Below, piece by piece: positions 9,901 to 17,794 of a stretch of DNA of 64,000 nucleotides; positions within the stretch are counted from its first letter, which is position 1; each line of letters opens with the position of its first letter. Made by a program: the position numbers and the translations under genes. The notes beneath the pieces were generated by a model. The model was given only the letters and a program-made list of their open reading frames with translations. It had not been told where the DNA came from and searched no databases. The stretch comes from Promethearchaeota archaeon (GTDB lineage Archaea > Asgardarchaeota > Lokiarchaeia > Sigyniarchaeales > SOKP01): assembly GCA_019058365.1 (NCBI GenBank), contig JAHPZE010000023.1:1-64000 (forward strand), given 5' to 3'.

Positions 9901-10216
9901 CATGCCGCCACCTAAACCAATTAATTCTGTTGACGGCCAAAGAGCACTAAAAATTGCCAATATGGCACTTGAAGCTATTACCTTAGGTGATATTAAAAAA
10001 TCATTTGATTACATGATAAATTCTTTAATGTTAGGCGTACCTGAACCAACGAATAGTCGTATAAAAAGTTTTATTCTTGATTCATTGAATCGAAGTAGTG
10101 GTTCTTCAAATAATAATTCACAAGGTAATTTAATTGGTTATAAAAAGTGCAAATGGTGTGGAACCCAAGTTAAAAGTACAAATAAATATTGCTATAATTG
10201 TGGGAGGTTATTATAA
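6974..10216 (+). CDS. caspase-fold surface protein with CUB-like insertion, TSP3 repeats, TM and zinc ribbon
   Basis: About 1080 aa. Architecture: signal peptide (residues about 5-25); peptidase C14 domain from about 68 (EAYAIIVGISNYP) with catalytic His149 (YYSGHGG) and Cys306 (VVDSCYSGG); between them an insertion of about 140 residues with a CUB-like pattern (AETSHPYSNNYDHIWSIS ... MRVHF ... GYGFKID); then a beta-rich segment, acidic calcium-binding TSP3/EF-like repeats (DTDGDGLIDGDE type) to about 880, one transmembrane helix, a Lys/Pro linker (KPKPKPKP), and a C-terminal zinc ribbon CKWCG...CYNCG. The first standard start is TTG 7001, but ATT 6974 after GGAGGGAGG restores a perfect signal peptide beginning MKSQKFLIFL. 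Predicted topology: protease outside, zinc ribbon inside. It is translationally coupled to the next gene. Confidence 0.88.
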   Translation: MKSQKFLIFLCLFCLGVYLFSYHFIVLDSKNPKNYNMEMKNEDFQQPIQNPKEILDQNPKISSSLTPKEAYAIIVGISNYPGTTADLNYCDDDAQEVYAMLINEYNFKPENIIYLQDSSATKNAISNAFDQIASQINEDDVFFFYYSGHGGFGTEVGPITWIAETSHPYSNNYDHIWSISRTGAAYMRVHFYRFDCEYYYDYALCGDSDVASGWYYEAYSGNYGYNFWSAYIPVSRYYIRFVSDYSITGYGFKIDKYEAILDDGTHYLCSYDSIPNSPSNYYIDSLIDSKLDSINSTEKYVVVDSCYSGGVIPEVQEIGRYIMTACEDDESSLETSSLQHGVFSYYFLRSKEYATDTNGDGVISMEECYSYVYSNTVSYSGSLGYTHHPQQYDGITGPAVLYTTFGSVSLTPIGNSLSYSFILYGTGLIEELYIIVCNVTLDVVYEIEDLTINSSTSTGFGSYSGLIQLDGVSGFTGYGIFATIQGNREIILNNTVSEDTDNDSLEDIFEIFAGLDPLNNDTDSDGLSDSFEFNGDTDPLLNDTDNDGLLDGLEVLTYFTNATNPDTDGDGLIDGDEVFVYLTNATNIDSEYDGMDDYYEVFNDLDPLINDTSLDYDGDGLTNLIEYQLGSFANDSDSDNDGLLDGLEVLTYFTNCTNPDTDGDGLIDGDEVFIYLTNATNIDSEYDGMDDYYEVFNDLDPLIDDSNLDYDGDGLINLIEYQSGSFANDSDSDNDSMPDYYEYNNDLNLLQDDTELDYDGDGLSNLLEYQLGSLANNLDSDNDSMPDFYEYNNDLNLLEDDAELDYDGDGLTNLNEFTLDTNPQDPDTDNDGLTDGIEVSKYNTDPTNRDTDGDGYSDGIEVAWGTDPLNPKITLITAFLNIIGIVILSCVGSYSVYTQIVKKKRNKLQKPIKEKFSINKDQDLYNILKIEKKYKPKPKPKPTSYGYKPVYSAYAKPSTIPRQIDLNKIRDLILFGMPPPKPINSVDGQRALKIANMALEAITLGDIKKSFDYMINSLMLGVPEPTNSRIKSFILDSLNRSSGSSNNNSQGNLIGYKKCKWCGTQVKSTNKYCYNCGRLL
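8606..9457 (+). repeat. intragenic tandem repeats, 282-bp and 144-bp units
   Basis: Inside the caspase-like gene. Two nearly identical 282-bp units (8606-8887 and 8888-9169, 94 codons each), then two similar 144-bp units (9170-9313 and 9314-9457, 48 codons each). Each encodes acidic calcium-binding-type repeats (D-x-D-x-D-G). The near identity of the first pair at DNA level indicates a recent in-frame duplication. Confidence 0.85.
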
Positions 10217-10836
10217 TGTCATCAGCTAACACGATAAAGAAGAATATCAGGCAAAAAATTGAAGATAGACTAATAAAATTTCAAGACACTGAAGAGATTT
10301 TATTTCCAAAAATATGTGTTATTTGTGGCGTCATTACAGAAAATCAGTATAAGCAAACTATTTATGGTTCTTTTGTATCAAATAAAGAATATAAAAAAGA
10401 TTTTACATGTAATTTACCCGTTTGTAATGAATGCTTAGATAAGGTTAAAATGAAAACAGGTATTTCTTGTAAAAGTGGTCAATTAGTAGTAGTATCCTGT
10501 ATAATTGGATTAATCTCAGCAATAACTTTTTACACTTTAACCTATTCTATTTTTTTAAGCATTAGTATATTTGCTACCTCTATAATTATTCCCTATATGA
10601 ACTATCGAAAAAAAACTAGAAGGAAGATTAAACTTAAGGAATTTTTGGAGGTTACTTTAAGCGAAGATAATGAAACACTCATACTTAATTTTTTAAATCC
10701 CATTCTTGCAAATTTTATTAAAGAATGTAATACAAAAAAAGAAGGTGCAGAAGTAGATCAAAAAGAAACGGAAGGTTTTGATATATCTTCAGAGCCTAAT
10801 CATGAACTCTTAGAACAGGAAAAAAGTAAGGAGTAA
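10216..10836 (+). CDS. zinc-ribbon two-helix membrane protein coupled to the caspase-like gene
   Basis: 206 aa, not in a family I recognise. It has paired cysteines (CVICG near residue 34 and CNECLDK near residue 71) that could form a zinc ribbon, then two adjacent hydrophobic segments (about residues 92-135) and a charged C-terminal tail. The start ATG overlaps the stop of the caspase-like gene (TAATG) and the Shine-Dalgarno GGGAGG lies inside that gene at 10202-10207, so the two proteins are translationally coupled and probably made in fixed ratio. An upstream in-frame ATG at 10198 lacks this arrangement. A role as partner or signalling adaptor of the caspase-like protein is inference. Confidence 0.82.
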   Translation: MSSANTIKKNIRQKIEDRLIKFQDTEEILFPKICVICGVITENQYKQTIYGSFVSNKEYKKDFTCNLPVCNECLDKVKMKTGISCKSGQLVVVSCIIGLISAITFYTLTYSIFLSISIFATSIIIPYMNYRKKTRRKIKLKEFLEVTLSEDNETLILNFLNPILANFIKECNTKKEGAEVDQKETEGFDISSEPNHELLEQEKSKE

Positions 10837-11039
10837 CCACCGAAAAATTAAGAGAATTACTAAGTTTCAATTAAGTATGCATTCTGATGAAATCACCAGC
10901 AATTTCAATAAAAAGTCAAGAATATTCGGTTTTAATTTGTAAAGCTATTAAAGATATGATTTTTCTATTATAATTGAATCAAGTGTTAAAATAAATGATT
11001 CTTTAATGGTATAATTAAACTTTTCTTACTAAATTTAAC

Positions 11040-11711
11040 TTATTTTCGATTAAATTCACAAATTTCAGAAAAGATCTGTTTTTCAAAAAGCTTCAATTGC
11101 TTTAATTTTCTATTCCATTGATAGAAATGTCTCCATTCTATAATCAAATATATTAATAAGCCCCCTTGTGATAAGCCATTTAAAATATTAACATTAAATG
11201 GAGGGGGTGGATGATGTGGATCCATTATACTCAAAGCCCAGAGAATGAACCATATGAAATAGTAAAAACTGATGATATTAACTATAATAAAAATAACTCT
11301 AATGGTCTCCATGTTTTTAATTATATCATAAAATAAGGATGTTAATGTTTTCTGTTTACCGGGAGCTTTTCCTTCATATATCTTTACCTTTCTTTTCCAA
11401 CTTAGTAAATATCCAAAATTAAATAAAGCAAAGAAAGAGATGACCAATAAAATAATAATAGGTGTAAAAACATTAACGGGATTGACAGGTGGTCGAGGAT
11501 CTAAAGGATTAACCTGGGGTGCAGTAAAAATATATCCTAAATTGATACATTGGACAATAATGATATAAATAGGAACAAGAGCACTCATAATCAAATAATT
11601 TCGTTCATTCTTAATATAATTCAGCCCTCCTCTCTCAAATTTCGAGAATTTTCCCACAGAATTGTTATCTTCTCTGAATAGTTTTTTATTTTTATCAGGT
11701 AATTCTGACAT
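11040..11711 (-). CDS. uncharacterised four-helix membrane protein
   Basis: 223 aa with four hydrophobic segments (about residues 40-63, 82-106, 137-162, 178-193) and a proline-rich loop (PLDPRPPVNPVN, then HHPPPPFN). I recognise no family. It follows the winged-helix gene by 8 bases on the same strand, so the regulator and the membrane protein are almost surely one operon; such pairs often act as a membrane sensor/effector with its own repressor, but that is inference. Confidence 0.75.
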   Translation of the reverse strand: MSELPDKNKKLFREDNNSVGKFSKFERGGLNYIKNERNYLIMSALVPIYIIIVQCINLGYIFTAPQVNPLDPRPPVNPVNVFTPIIILLVISFFALFNFGYLLSWKRKVKIYEGKAPGKQKTLTSLFYDIIKNMETIRVIFIIVNIISFYYFIWFILWALSIMDPHHPPPPFNVNILNGLSQGGLLIYLIIEWRHFYQWNRKLKQLKLFEKQIFSEICEFNRK

Positions 11712-11719
11712 TTAATAGC

Positions 11720-12025
11720 TTAACCTCCTAATTCTGTATTGATTCTAACAAACCATTCATATCTCTCCCGACCCTTTGGGGTAATTTCATAAATTATTCT
11801 CACTCGTTCTCCCCAAGGTTCCTTATGTGATGATATATATCCCGCTTCTTCCATTTTATCAAAATATTTCTCTGCTGTGCTTGTTTTTAATGCACTATAT
11901 TTGATTAAATGTGATTTTATTATCCCATTTCTCGGATTACGCTTGTCCTTGAACGCTCGCAATATCCCTTCCAAAATTGTTTGGATGATAATATTGGTAG
12001 AACGATACTGTGTAGATGGCACCAT
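11720..12025 (-). CDS. archaeal winged-helix DNA-binding protein
   Basis: 101 aa, a stand-alone winged-helix protein of the archaeal type: helix-turn-helix around KTSTAEKYFDKMEEAGYISS, then the wing (ERVRIIYEITPKGRERYEWF). Such proteins are cytosolic transcription regulators or chromatin-associated factors. I choose the second Met (12025), as the first (12031) leaves only MC before it. First gene of a two-gene operon with the membrane protein downstream, and divergent from the large membrane protein at 12171, so it may regulate both directions. Confidence 0.85.
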   Translation of the reverse strand: MVPSTQYRSTNIIIQTILEGILRAFKDKRNPRNGIIKSHLIKYSALKTSTAEKYFDKMEEAGYISSHKEPWGERVRIIYEITPKGRERYEWFVRINTELGG

Positions 12026-12170
12026 GCACAAATCCTAAGAAAGAAAATCTTTTCACTTGAAAAAGATAATCATATTATTAAAAAAAACCTTTGGGACCAT
12101 TGGTCTAAAAGCATTTAAAAATTAAATTTATTTGATTTTCCTTAACTAAATGATGTCTTTTCAATAGCCA

Positions 12171-13751
12171 ATGAGAGATTTTATGGTTAATAAAAATCAT
12201 CGGGAATTTGAAGATGCCTTAATGGAGAAAGAGAATGATAATTACAAAAAAAATAAGATTTTAAAAGTATTTTCAAGGAATAACATCAAATCATTTATTT
12301 ATACGATGTTTATATTATTTGGAATAATTGGAGCATACTATTTAATCCTATCATTGGTCTCACTAATGAGGGGTCCCATGGCAGGTGGTCCCCACCCTGA
12401 AGGCAATCCTCTCCCTGGAGGCTCACAAATTTCTCCTCTCGAAGGAAATGGCATAAATATTTGGCCATTTTGGGGAACATTTTCCTTGCCCAGCGTTTCT
12501 GAATTATTATTATTCGTAATCATTATACTCGGTTTTGTGATCGTTATTCAATATTATTATAGGAGCAAACCAAGAAGCTTAAATATATATATGATCGTGT
12601 TATTTGGAACATTGCTAATCATTTTCACCAACTTGATTAGTGGTTGGGATATTGGAATTGCCAGTACAATTGGTGGTAATGGTGAAATTTATACAGATGC
12701 GATTCAAATTGTGAATCCAATATCTTTCATTAGTGATTTTGAATCCCTCCAGGGTACTCTTACAGTACATGCAAGAACTCACCCACCAGGGGCAGTTTTA
12801 ATTATATATCTATTATACCTCTTGTTTAACTCTCCAGGAATTATTGCCATTGCTATCTGCGTCATTTCAGCCTTGTTTTCTGTTTATTTTTTAAACGGAA
12901 TTTTCAAGAAATTTTTCGAAGGAGAGATTCCCAAACACATGATATTCTTATATCTCTTGCTACCTGCTGTTCAAGTTTATTATTTGGCGAATATATATGC
13001 CATTGTTGCGACTTTAATTATAGGAGTTATATACTTCTACTTCCGCGAAAATAAGATTATCTCTGTCATTGGTTGTATAATTTGTGGTTTTTTAGCATCG
13101 TTCATTTCCTTTATGGCACTATTTATTGTAATTTGCTTTTGTTTTTATGAGCTATTCAATCTAAGAGGAAAGGGATTATTAAGACGAAAAATCCTATTTT
13201 CGAAAGTAGGAATTAAATGTATACTTAAAGACTCTCAGCGCTTATTAGCAATGATCGTGGGTATTATTGGAATCTATGGAATTTTCCTATTTACACTGGG
13301 ATTCAATTACATCAATTCATTCATTACAGCAATGGCTGCTGAAACTAATCAAGGCTGGAAATTAATTAGCAACCCGTTTGAATACTTTACCACTCGAATT
13401 AAAAATATTATGGACATTTTAATGTTTTTTGGACCAGTATTGATAGTCTTATTCTACAAAGGATTTAAATCTTTAAAGAACCAGAAGTTATTAAATGATA
13501 CTTCCGCTCAATTATATCATTTAGTATCTGCGGCTATACTAACTTTATTGATTATTTTTGCTCTTGGTGCTTATGATCATGGTGAAACTGCTCGAGCTGC
13601 AATTTTTATCTATCCTTTCTTATTGATTCCAATAGCTATTTATATAAATAATTCTAATGGTCGAATCTCAAGATATGAAATGGGATTCTTGTTACTTGTT
13701 GTATTTGGTCAAGCAATATTCATGCAATTAATTGGAAACTATATCTGGTAA
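12171..13751 (+). CDS. polytopic membrane protein, possible GT-C (GT39-like) glycosyltransferase
   Basis: 526 aa with about ten hydrophobic segments beginning at residue 41, and a Pro/Gly-rich external loop at 68-98. A HARTHPPG motif at residues 200-207 recalls the THPP loop of ArnT/PMT-like GT-C lipid-linked glycosyltransferases, but the usual N-terminal acidic D-E motif is not clear, so the call is tentative. It faces the winged-helix operon divergently and is followed by a relic hemerythrin gene. Codon use and base composition are like the neighbours. Confidence 0.6.
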   Translation: MRDFMVNKNHREFEDALMEKENDNYKKNKILKVFSRNNIKSFIYTMFILFGIIGAYYLILSLVSLMRGPMAGGPHPEGNPLPGGSQISPLEGNGINIWPFWGTFSLPSVSELLLFVIIILGFVIVIQYYYRSKPRSLNIYMIVLFGTLLIIFTNLISGWDIGIASTIGGNGEIYTDAIQIVNPISFISDFESLQGTLTVHARTHPPGAVLIIYLLYLLFNSPGIIAIAICVISALFSVYFLNGIFKKFFEGEIPKHMIFLYLLLPAVQVYYLANIYAIVATLIIGVIYFYFRENKIISVIGCIICGFLASFISFMALFIVICFCFYELFNLRGKGLLRRKILFSKVGIKCILKDSQRLLAMIVGIIGIYGIFLFTLGFNYINSFITAMAAETNQGWKLISNPFEYFTTRIKNIMDILMFFGPVLIVLFYKGFKSLKNQKLLNDTSAQLYHLVSAAILTLLIIFALGAYDHGETARAAIFIYPFLLIPIAIYINNSNGRISRYEMGFLLLVVFGQAIFMQLIGNYIW

Positions 13752-13877
13752 GAAATTGTATTAAATTGTTTAATATAAAATTTTTTAGGGATAATGGGTT
13801 ATCTCTAATCGTTCTAAAAGAGGATGTTGTTAATATTGCATTATTTTCCAGTTTAAAATTTATTTTAAAAGTTTTAT

Positions 13878-14318
13878 TTATTTTGAAGGCTTTCAATAAC
13901 TTTTTCGTATTTTTCATGGATTAGCATTTTATCTTGTTCTATTTTGGTGAAATATTTCATGACTGGGATAAAAAAATGCTTATCTTCTTTTTCAATATGT
14001 TTTGGGTAAAATTCAGTTAATTCATTCATCAAATTTTTAATATCATCCAATACTCTGACATTACTTTTTACATATTAATTCTTGGTATCAACTAGCTTTC
14101 CAACCCTTTTTCTTGCCTATATATGTTCTTCTAAAAGTTCACCCATTATCTTAGTGTGATTAGGAGAAAGCTCTTTCTTCTCAAGATCTCTAAAAAGAAT
14201 ATCTTGTTCTTTGCCATGATGAGTTCTATCGGCATACATTCTGATAAAGTCGACAGCAATTTCAATAAAAAGAGGATTTGCTTTATTTTATTTTTTCATT
14301 TTTTCAATTTCTTTTTTA
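13878..14318 (-). pseudogene. decayed hemerythrin gene copy
   Basis: Clearly homologous along its length to the intact hemerythrin gene at 3474-4010 (for example, the blocks coding PVMKYF and THHGKEE are nearly unchanged at DNA level), and the similarity includes a few bases beyond the stop codon. The copy carries an internal deletion of about 38 bases near 13925, in-frame stops (around 14074) and a lost 5' end, with homology ending near 14318 where the sequence becomes unrelated. It cannot make a hemerythrin. This is a duplication followed by decay. Confidence 0.85.
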
Positions 14319-14511
14319 ACACGAGCATACGATTCTCGCACACATTATCATACCATTTCTTATCTTTACGAAGTTCCTGAATAATGTTCATGCACATAAA
14401 TTCCCTGTAATTACTGTATTTCTCTGGCAATTCGTTCTCCACTAATGGCATTCTTTTTATAACCCTTCTTTTTGGTTTGTCATGTTCACATACGCTACAT
14501 TTTACTTCCAT
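14296..14511 (-). CDS. small Cys-containing protein, probably 3'-truncated and chimeric
   Basis: 71 aa, unrecognised. It begins MEVKCSVCEHDKPKRR with a CxxC, preceded by a good AGGTGA Shine-Dalgarno. The last eight or so residues (LKKKLKK) are read out of frame from the relic hemerythrin copy, so the true C-terminus was lost at the junction near 14318. It may be the remaining N-terminal part of a longer zinc-binding protein. Expression is possible but the product is likely not intact. Confidence 0.45.
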   Translation of the reverse strand: MEVKCSVCEHDKPKRRVIKRMPLVENELPEKYSNYREFMCMNIIQELRKDKKWYDNVCENRMLVLKKKLKK

Positions 14512-15005
14512 TTTTTCACCTTTTTTTAAAATATTCTAACGTCCATTCTGTATTAGTACACGCTTTTCTTAACACGAATTTAAAATTTGTAATAAACATT
14601 TTACAGTAATTAAAAAAGATGGTATATACGGACATTTAAACTTTTTAGTTAAAGATTATTGTTTAGATAAAATCTTTCATATTTATCAAGATTTTTATTT
14701 CAATAATTTATTTAGAAATATTCACAAAAATAAGTAAAGATTTATGCCTAAGAAAGTATAATAAACATCATGTAACATATGGGAAAAAAGCCCTATCTCC
14801 CTAAAATTTTAAACCCCTTCACTTTTTTCTCCTAAAATACCATAATTTAACCCTATAACAAAAAAAATAGCCAAGATATTTTCTAACAAAATTTTGATGT
14901 GTATTTTTCATAATACCAAGGTTTATTAAATTTAAAAATATATATTACATGCTTGAATAGAGATATTTCAAAGTTTCAAGTATAAAATTAAAATTTGGTG
15001 AAAGT
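14512..15005. other. AT-rich intergenic region, no gene seen
   Basis: Nearly 500 bases of low-complexity AT-rich sequence with many stops in all frames. I see no RNA gene or convincing open frame. The last 60 bases hold TA-rich promoter-like sequence before the zinc-ribbon gene. Confidence 0.5.
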
Positions 15006-15146
15006 ATGTCTAATAGAAATTATGGCAATAGAACGATGCACAAAGCCACATGTGCCGATTGTGGTGCCGAGTGCGAAGTTCCATTTCAGCCTACGGAAGG
15101 CAGACCTGTTTATTGTCGAGACTGTTATAGAAAGCATAGAAAATAA
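15006..15146 (+). CDS. 46-residue single zinc-ribbon protein
   Basis: A tiny complete gene: MSNRNYGNRTMHKATCADCG, then AECEVPFQPTEGRPVYCRDC and a basic YRKHRK tail. The pattern CxxC-x17-CxxC with the VPF-x-P-x4-RPVYCRDC block is a small zinc-ribbon family that I know to be widespread in archaea and some bacteria, thought to bind nucleic acid. A weak GGTG precedes the ATG by 4 bases. It is a stand-alone gene followed by a 20-bp perfect palindrome. Confidence 0.85.
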   Translation: MSNRNYGNRTMHKATCADCGAECEVPFQPTEGRPVYCRDCYRKHRK

Positions 15147-15165
15147 TTAATTCTATCTTTTATAA

Positions 15166-15185
15166 GTTTTGGTTATAACCAAAAC
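15166..15185. terminator. 20-bp perfect palindrome after the zinc-ribbon gene
   Basis: GTTTTGGTTATAACCAAAAC is fully self-complementary and starts 19 bases after the stop of the small zinc-ribbon gene. It could be a hairpin terminator/3' stabiliser (weakly T-rich sequence follows) or a dimeric regulator site. The rest of the gap to 15430 shows no gene. Confidence 0.4.
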
Positions 15186-15430
15186 CTTATTTTCTAACTT
15201 ATCGAGTAATGATTTATTTTTATTTATTTCTTTTAAGGCTCTAGCTCTATAAAAATGAACCTACATAAAATAATTAAAGATCCCGATTCAAGGCGTCATA
15301 CCCTTCAAGTTTAAAGAGTAGATAATTTTTATCAAGACATAGAATTAAAGTATAACAGTAATTTCCGGAGTGGGTTATTTCAAGATTTTCAGACTACGGA
15401 AAGGAATAAAAGAGGAATCCTAATTGAGCC

Positions 15431-15949
15431 TTAAAGATTCAAAATAATATCTCCTGAACATTTTTCGCAAGAATTTAATAAGCAATTATCGATTTTAGGC
15501 TCAATTTTATGGTCAATTCCCAAAGCCTCCAACCAGCAACTCACACGATATATGACACCGCATTCATATTCTTTGTTAACTCCAATCATCTCCATACCTT
15601 TATAGGCAAAACATCTGTTCATTTCCCAATGCATTCGATTTTTTTCAGGGAAGGTATACTTAAAGTCCATGAAATCCCCTTTTAATACGCTAAAAGCATT
15701 ATTAATGAAATCTTTTAATTGTTCAAATGTTCTTATTTTTACGTTTTCCCATCCCATTGCCTTTTTTATTCTTTGCATTTCAATTACTGAAAGAGATTTA
15801 ATAGCAGCTTTATTAAGTTTGTTAGTAGCTTCAATCCCTAATTCACGGGCACAGTTATAAAACCATGAACCATCATGAGTCATCCAGCATTTAACAAGAA
15901 GTTCTTTTAATTGATGTTTATCAAGTTGATCAAATAACGACATTTCCAT
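15431..15949 (-). CDS. DUF6125-like protein
   Basis: 172 aa, cytosolic, no membrane segment. The N-terminal block KCWMTHDGSWFYNCARELGI followed by NKLNKAAIKSLSVIEMQRIKKA resembles the family I recall as DUF6125, often found near methyltransferase or ATC-hydrolase-like genes. The C-terminus has a cysteine cluster (CLLNSCEKC) and upstream a conserved C-x-E-Y-E-C stretch (NKEYECGVIYRVSCW), which suggests a bound metal or Fe-S cluster. The function is unknown. It is transcribed on the same strand as the ornithine-decarboxylase-like gene upstream, about 150 bases away. Confidence 0.65.
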   Translation of the reverse strand: MEMSLFDQLDKHQLKELLVKCWMTHDGSWFYNCARELGIEATNKLNKAAIKSLSVIEMQRIKKAMGWENVKIRTFEQLKDFINNAFSVLKGDFMDFKYTFPEKNRMHWEMNRCFAYKGMEMIGVNKEYECGVIYRVSCWLEALGIDHKIEPKIDNCLLNSCEKCSGDIILNL

Positions 15950-16097
15950 AATAACTATCACATTGTATAGTTAAAAAAGTTAGAAGTTATCGAACTTATT
16001 CTATACGATTTTTTGGAAGAAAACCTTAAAAAAATATGCTAATAATATGAAAATTCCAAAGATAAAGAATGCTATATATCAGTTATTAAAGGAAATA

Positions 16098-17240
16098 TCA
16101 TATATTTATATGAATGATTTTTGCTGGGGGAAATCCATTAAAATGGGTAGCGGAAGCATTAGTATAAGCTCCAATATTTTCGGAATAGAGTAACTCTTCA
16201 ATATTTAAATCAGGCAACTGTTCATTGAGAGATATTTTGTCTAAAGCATCACACGTTGGGCCTACTACTGCTGATTCTTTTAGCACACCTTCCTTAAAAG
16301 CTTTAAAATGATATTGGATATGGTCGAAAATAGTTCCTGAAAATGTATTATATACTCCATCATTAACATAATAATACACTTTATCATTTCTAATCGCTTT
16401 ACCGTTAATTTCGACTATAGCAATGGCTGTGGTTGCAACAAAAAAGCGTCCCGGTTCTGCTATTATTCTTATTTTGGGTGTATCAAAATATTGGAAGATA
16501 CTATTGTTAATCACTTCAGCTAAGGTTTCAAAAGAAGGTACATCTTCATCATAGGGGACGGGAAAACCACCACCTATATCTAAGAAAGTTAATTCTTGTC
16601 CAAAGTTTTTAGCTTGTTCAAAAATGTTATGAGCAATTTTAAATGCTTGGATATAGTTATCGAAATTACTACATTGACTACCAACATGAAAACTCAATCC
16701 CTCCACGTTAAATCCTGCCTTTTTCGCATATTTAATTAAGTCCAGACAAATCTTGGGATTCGCTCCAAATTTAGTAGAGAGTTCCACCACCGAACCCGTG
16801 TTAGGAACATCCACTCTTAAAATTAAACGGCTATTTTTACAGTATTGAGCAATCTTATCAACTTCTATATAATTATCAAAAGTCATTCGGATAGAATATT
16901 CATTGAGTTTTTTTAATGAATCGATTCTTTTTACGGGGTTAGCATAAATTACTTTTTCATTCATGAATGCTTTTTTTTCCTCATGATTTCCCTCAATCGT
17001 CTCATAAACAATCATGAATTCTTCCCATGAAGCAACATCAAATCCACAACCTTCATTATAAAGAGTTTTTACTATTTTTGATTCGGGATTCGCTTTTATT
17101 GCATAAAATGGTTTTACATTAGGGAGATACTTGCAGAATTTATAATAGTTCGCTTTTATCAGGTCATGAGCAATAACAATCAAGGGAGTACCATTTCCAT
17201 TCACTAGGTCTAATAGAGTTGATTTATCAATCATTTTCAT
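16098..17240 (-). CDS. ornithine decarboxylase-like PLP enzyme (alanine-racemase fold)
   Basis: 380 aa, fold-type III PLP decarboxylase making putrescine (or a related diamine) for polyamine synthesis. PLP-lysine is Lys49 in PFYAIKANP; His185 (SFHVGSQ) stacks on PLP; GGG at 223-225 and EPGR at 262-265 bind phosphate; the C-terminal active site has GPTCDALDK with Cys330/Asp331 and Tyr359 in GAYTNASATHFNGF. The Cys330-Asp331 pair favours ornithine over diaminopimelate, though lysine or other basic amino acids are possible. It forms a divergent pair with a decayed reductase gene; a second, broken copy of this gene lies at 21962-22261. Confidence 0.88.
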   Translation of the reverse strand: MKMIDKSTLLDLVNGNGTPLIVIAHDLIKANYYKFCKYLPNVKPFYAIKANPESKIVKTLYNEGCGFDVASWEEFMIVYETIEGNHEEKKAFMNEKVIYANPVKRIDSLKKLNEYSIRMTFDNYIEVDKIAQYCKNSRLILRVDVPNTGSVVELSTKFGANPKICLDLIKYAKKAGFNVEGLSFHVGSQCSNFDNYIQAFKIAHNIFEQAKNFGQELTFLDIGGGFPVPYDEDVPSFETLAEVINNSIFQYFDTPKIRIIAEPGRFFVATTAIAIVEINGKAIRNDKVYYYVNDGVYNTFSGTIFDHIQYHFKAFKEGVLKESAVVGPTCDALDKISLNEQLPDLNIEELLYSENIGAYTNASATHFNGFPPAKIIHINI

Positions 17241-17441
17241 AACATGTTAATTTATAATGAATTTAGTGGTGCATGGTTAAAATCTTTTTTAATTGAGCAA
17301 ATGATGATTTAAACACGGTTTAGCATAATCTAAGATTGAGTTTAACGACAGACATTTTTCCTAATCGCTTTACAAAATGAAATATTCCTTTTTTTAATTT
17401 AAAAGAAAAGAATATGAAAGATAAGTATAAGTGTATTTTTC
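17241..17441. promoter_or_regulatory. divergent promoter region (copy A) with imperfect inverted repeat
   Basis: Homologous over its length to 22262-22464 (copy B). Within it TTTAAAC-acg-GTTTAGC at 17308-17324 corresponds to a perfect inverted repeat in copy B. Likely regulated the decarboxylase gene on one side and the reductase gene on the other. Confidence 0.6.
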
Positions 17442-17690
17442 ATGAAGACAAAATTTTTTAGAAAAACAGATGTGCAAACGAATATTTTGATCCATACAAG
17501 ATTATATTGAAAGCACACAAAAGTCGATTAGACCATTGTCAGAATCGTCAGAATTTGGATTTTTTTCATGGTTTAAAGTTTTTTAGGAAAAAAGTATTAA
17601 AGCCAAATTTAAGATGATTGTATAGGCTTTACCATATTTCTTAAGAGTAATATTGGGTACCCGTAAATCCTTTAAAAGCCTTAAGAAAAG
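17442..17690 (+). pseudogene. 5' relic of reductive-dehalogenase-like gene
   Basis: Similar at DNA level to the first 80 or so codons of the intact gene at 22465-23394 (for example the parts coding ESPEFGFF and the RKSFKSL stretch), but with frameshifts from the tenth codon onward and everything after about 17690 missing, including both cluster-binding motifs. It cannot make a functional protein. Confidence 0.85.
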
Positions 17691-17794
17691 AAGTTAATTT
17701 CTAAAAACAAATTGGTAAAAACGATTCATCTGACCGTATTAATAGGGGATATTCGTTCAATAAAGATTTAAAGTTAAATTGGAGAACTTAATTT

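Noticed and set aside
15252..15314. 19-codon frame MNLHKIIKDPDSRRHTLQV
   Set aside because: Too short and lacks context; no RNA gene fits the sequence either.
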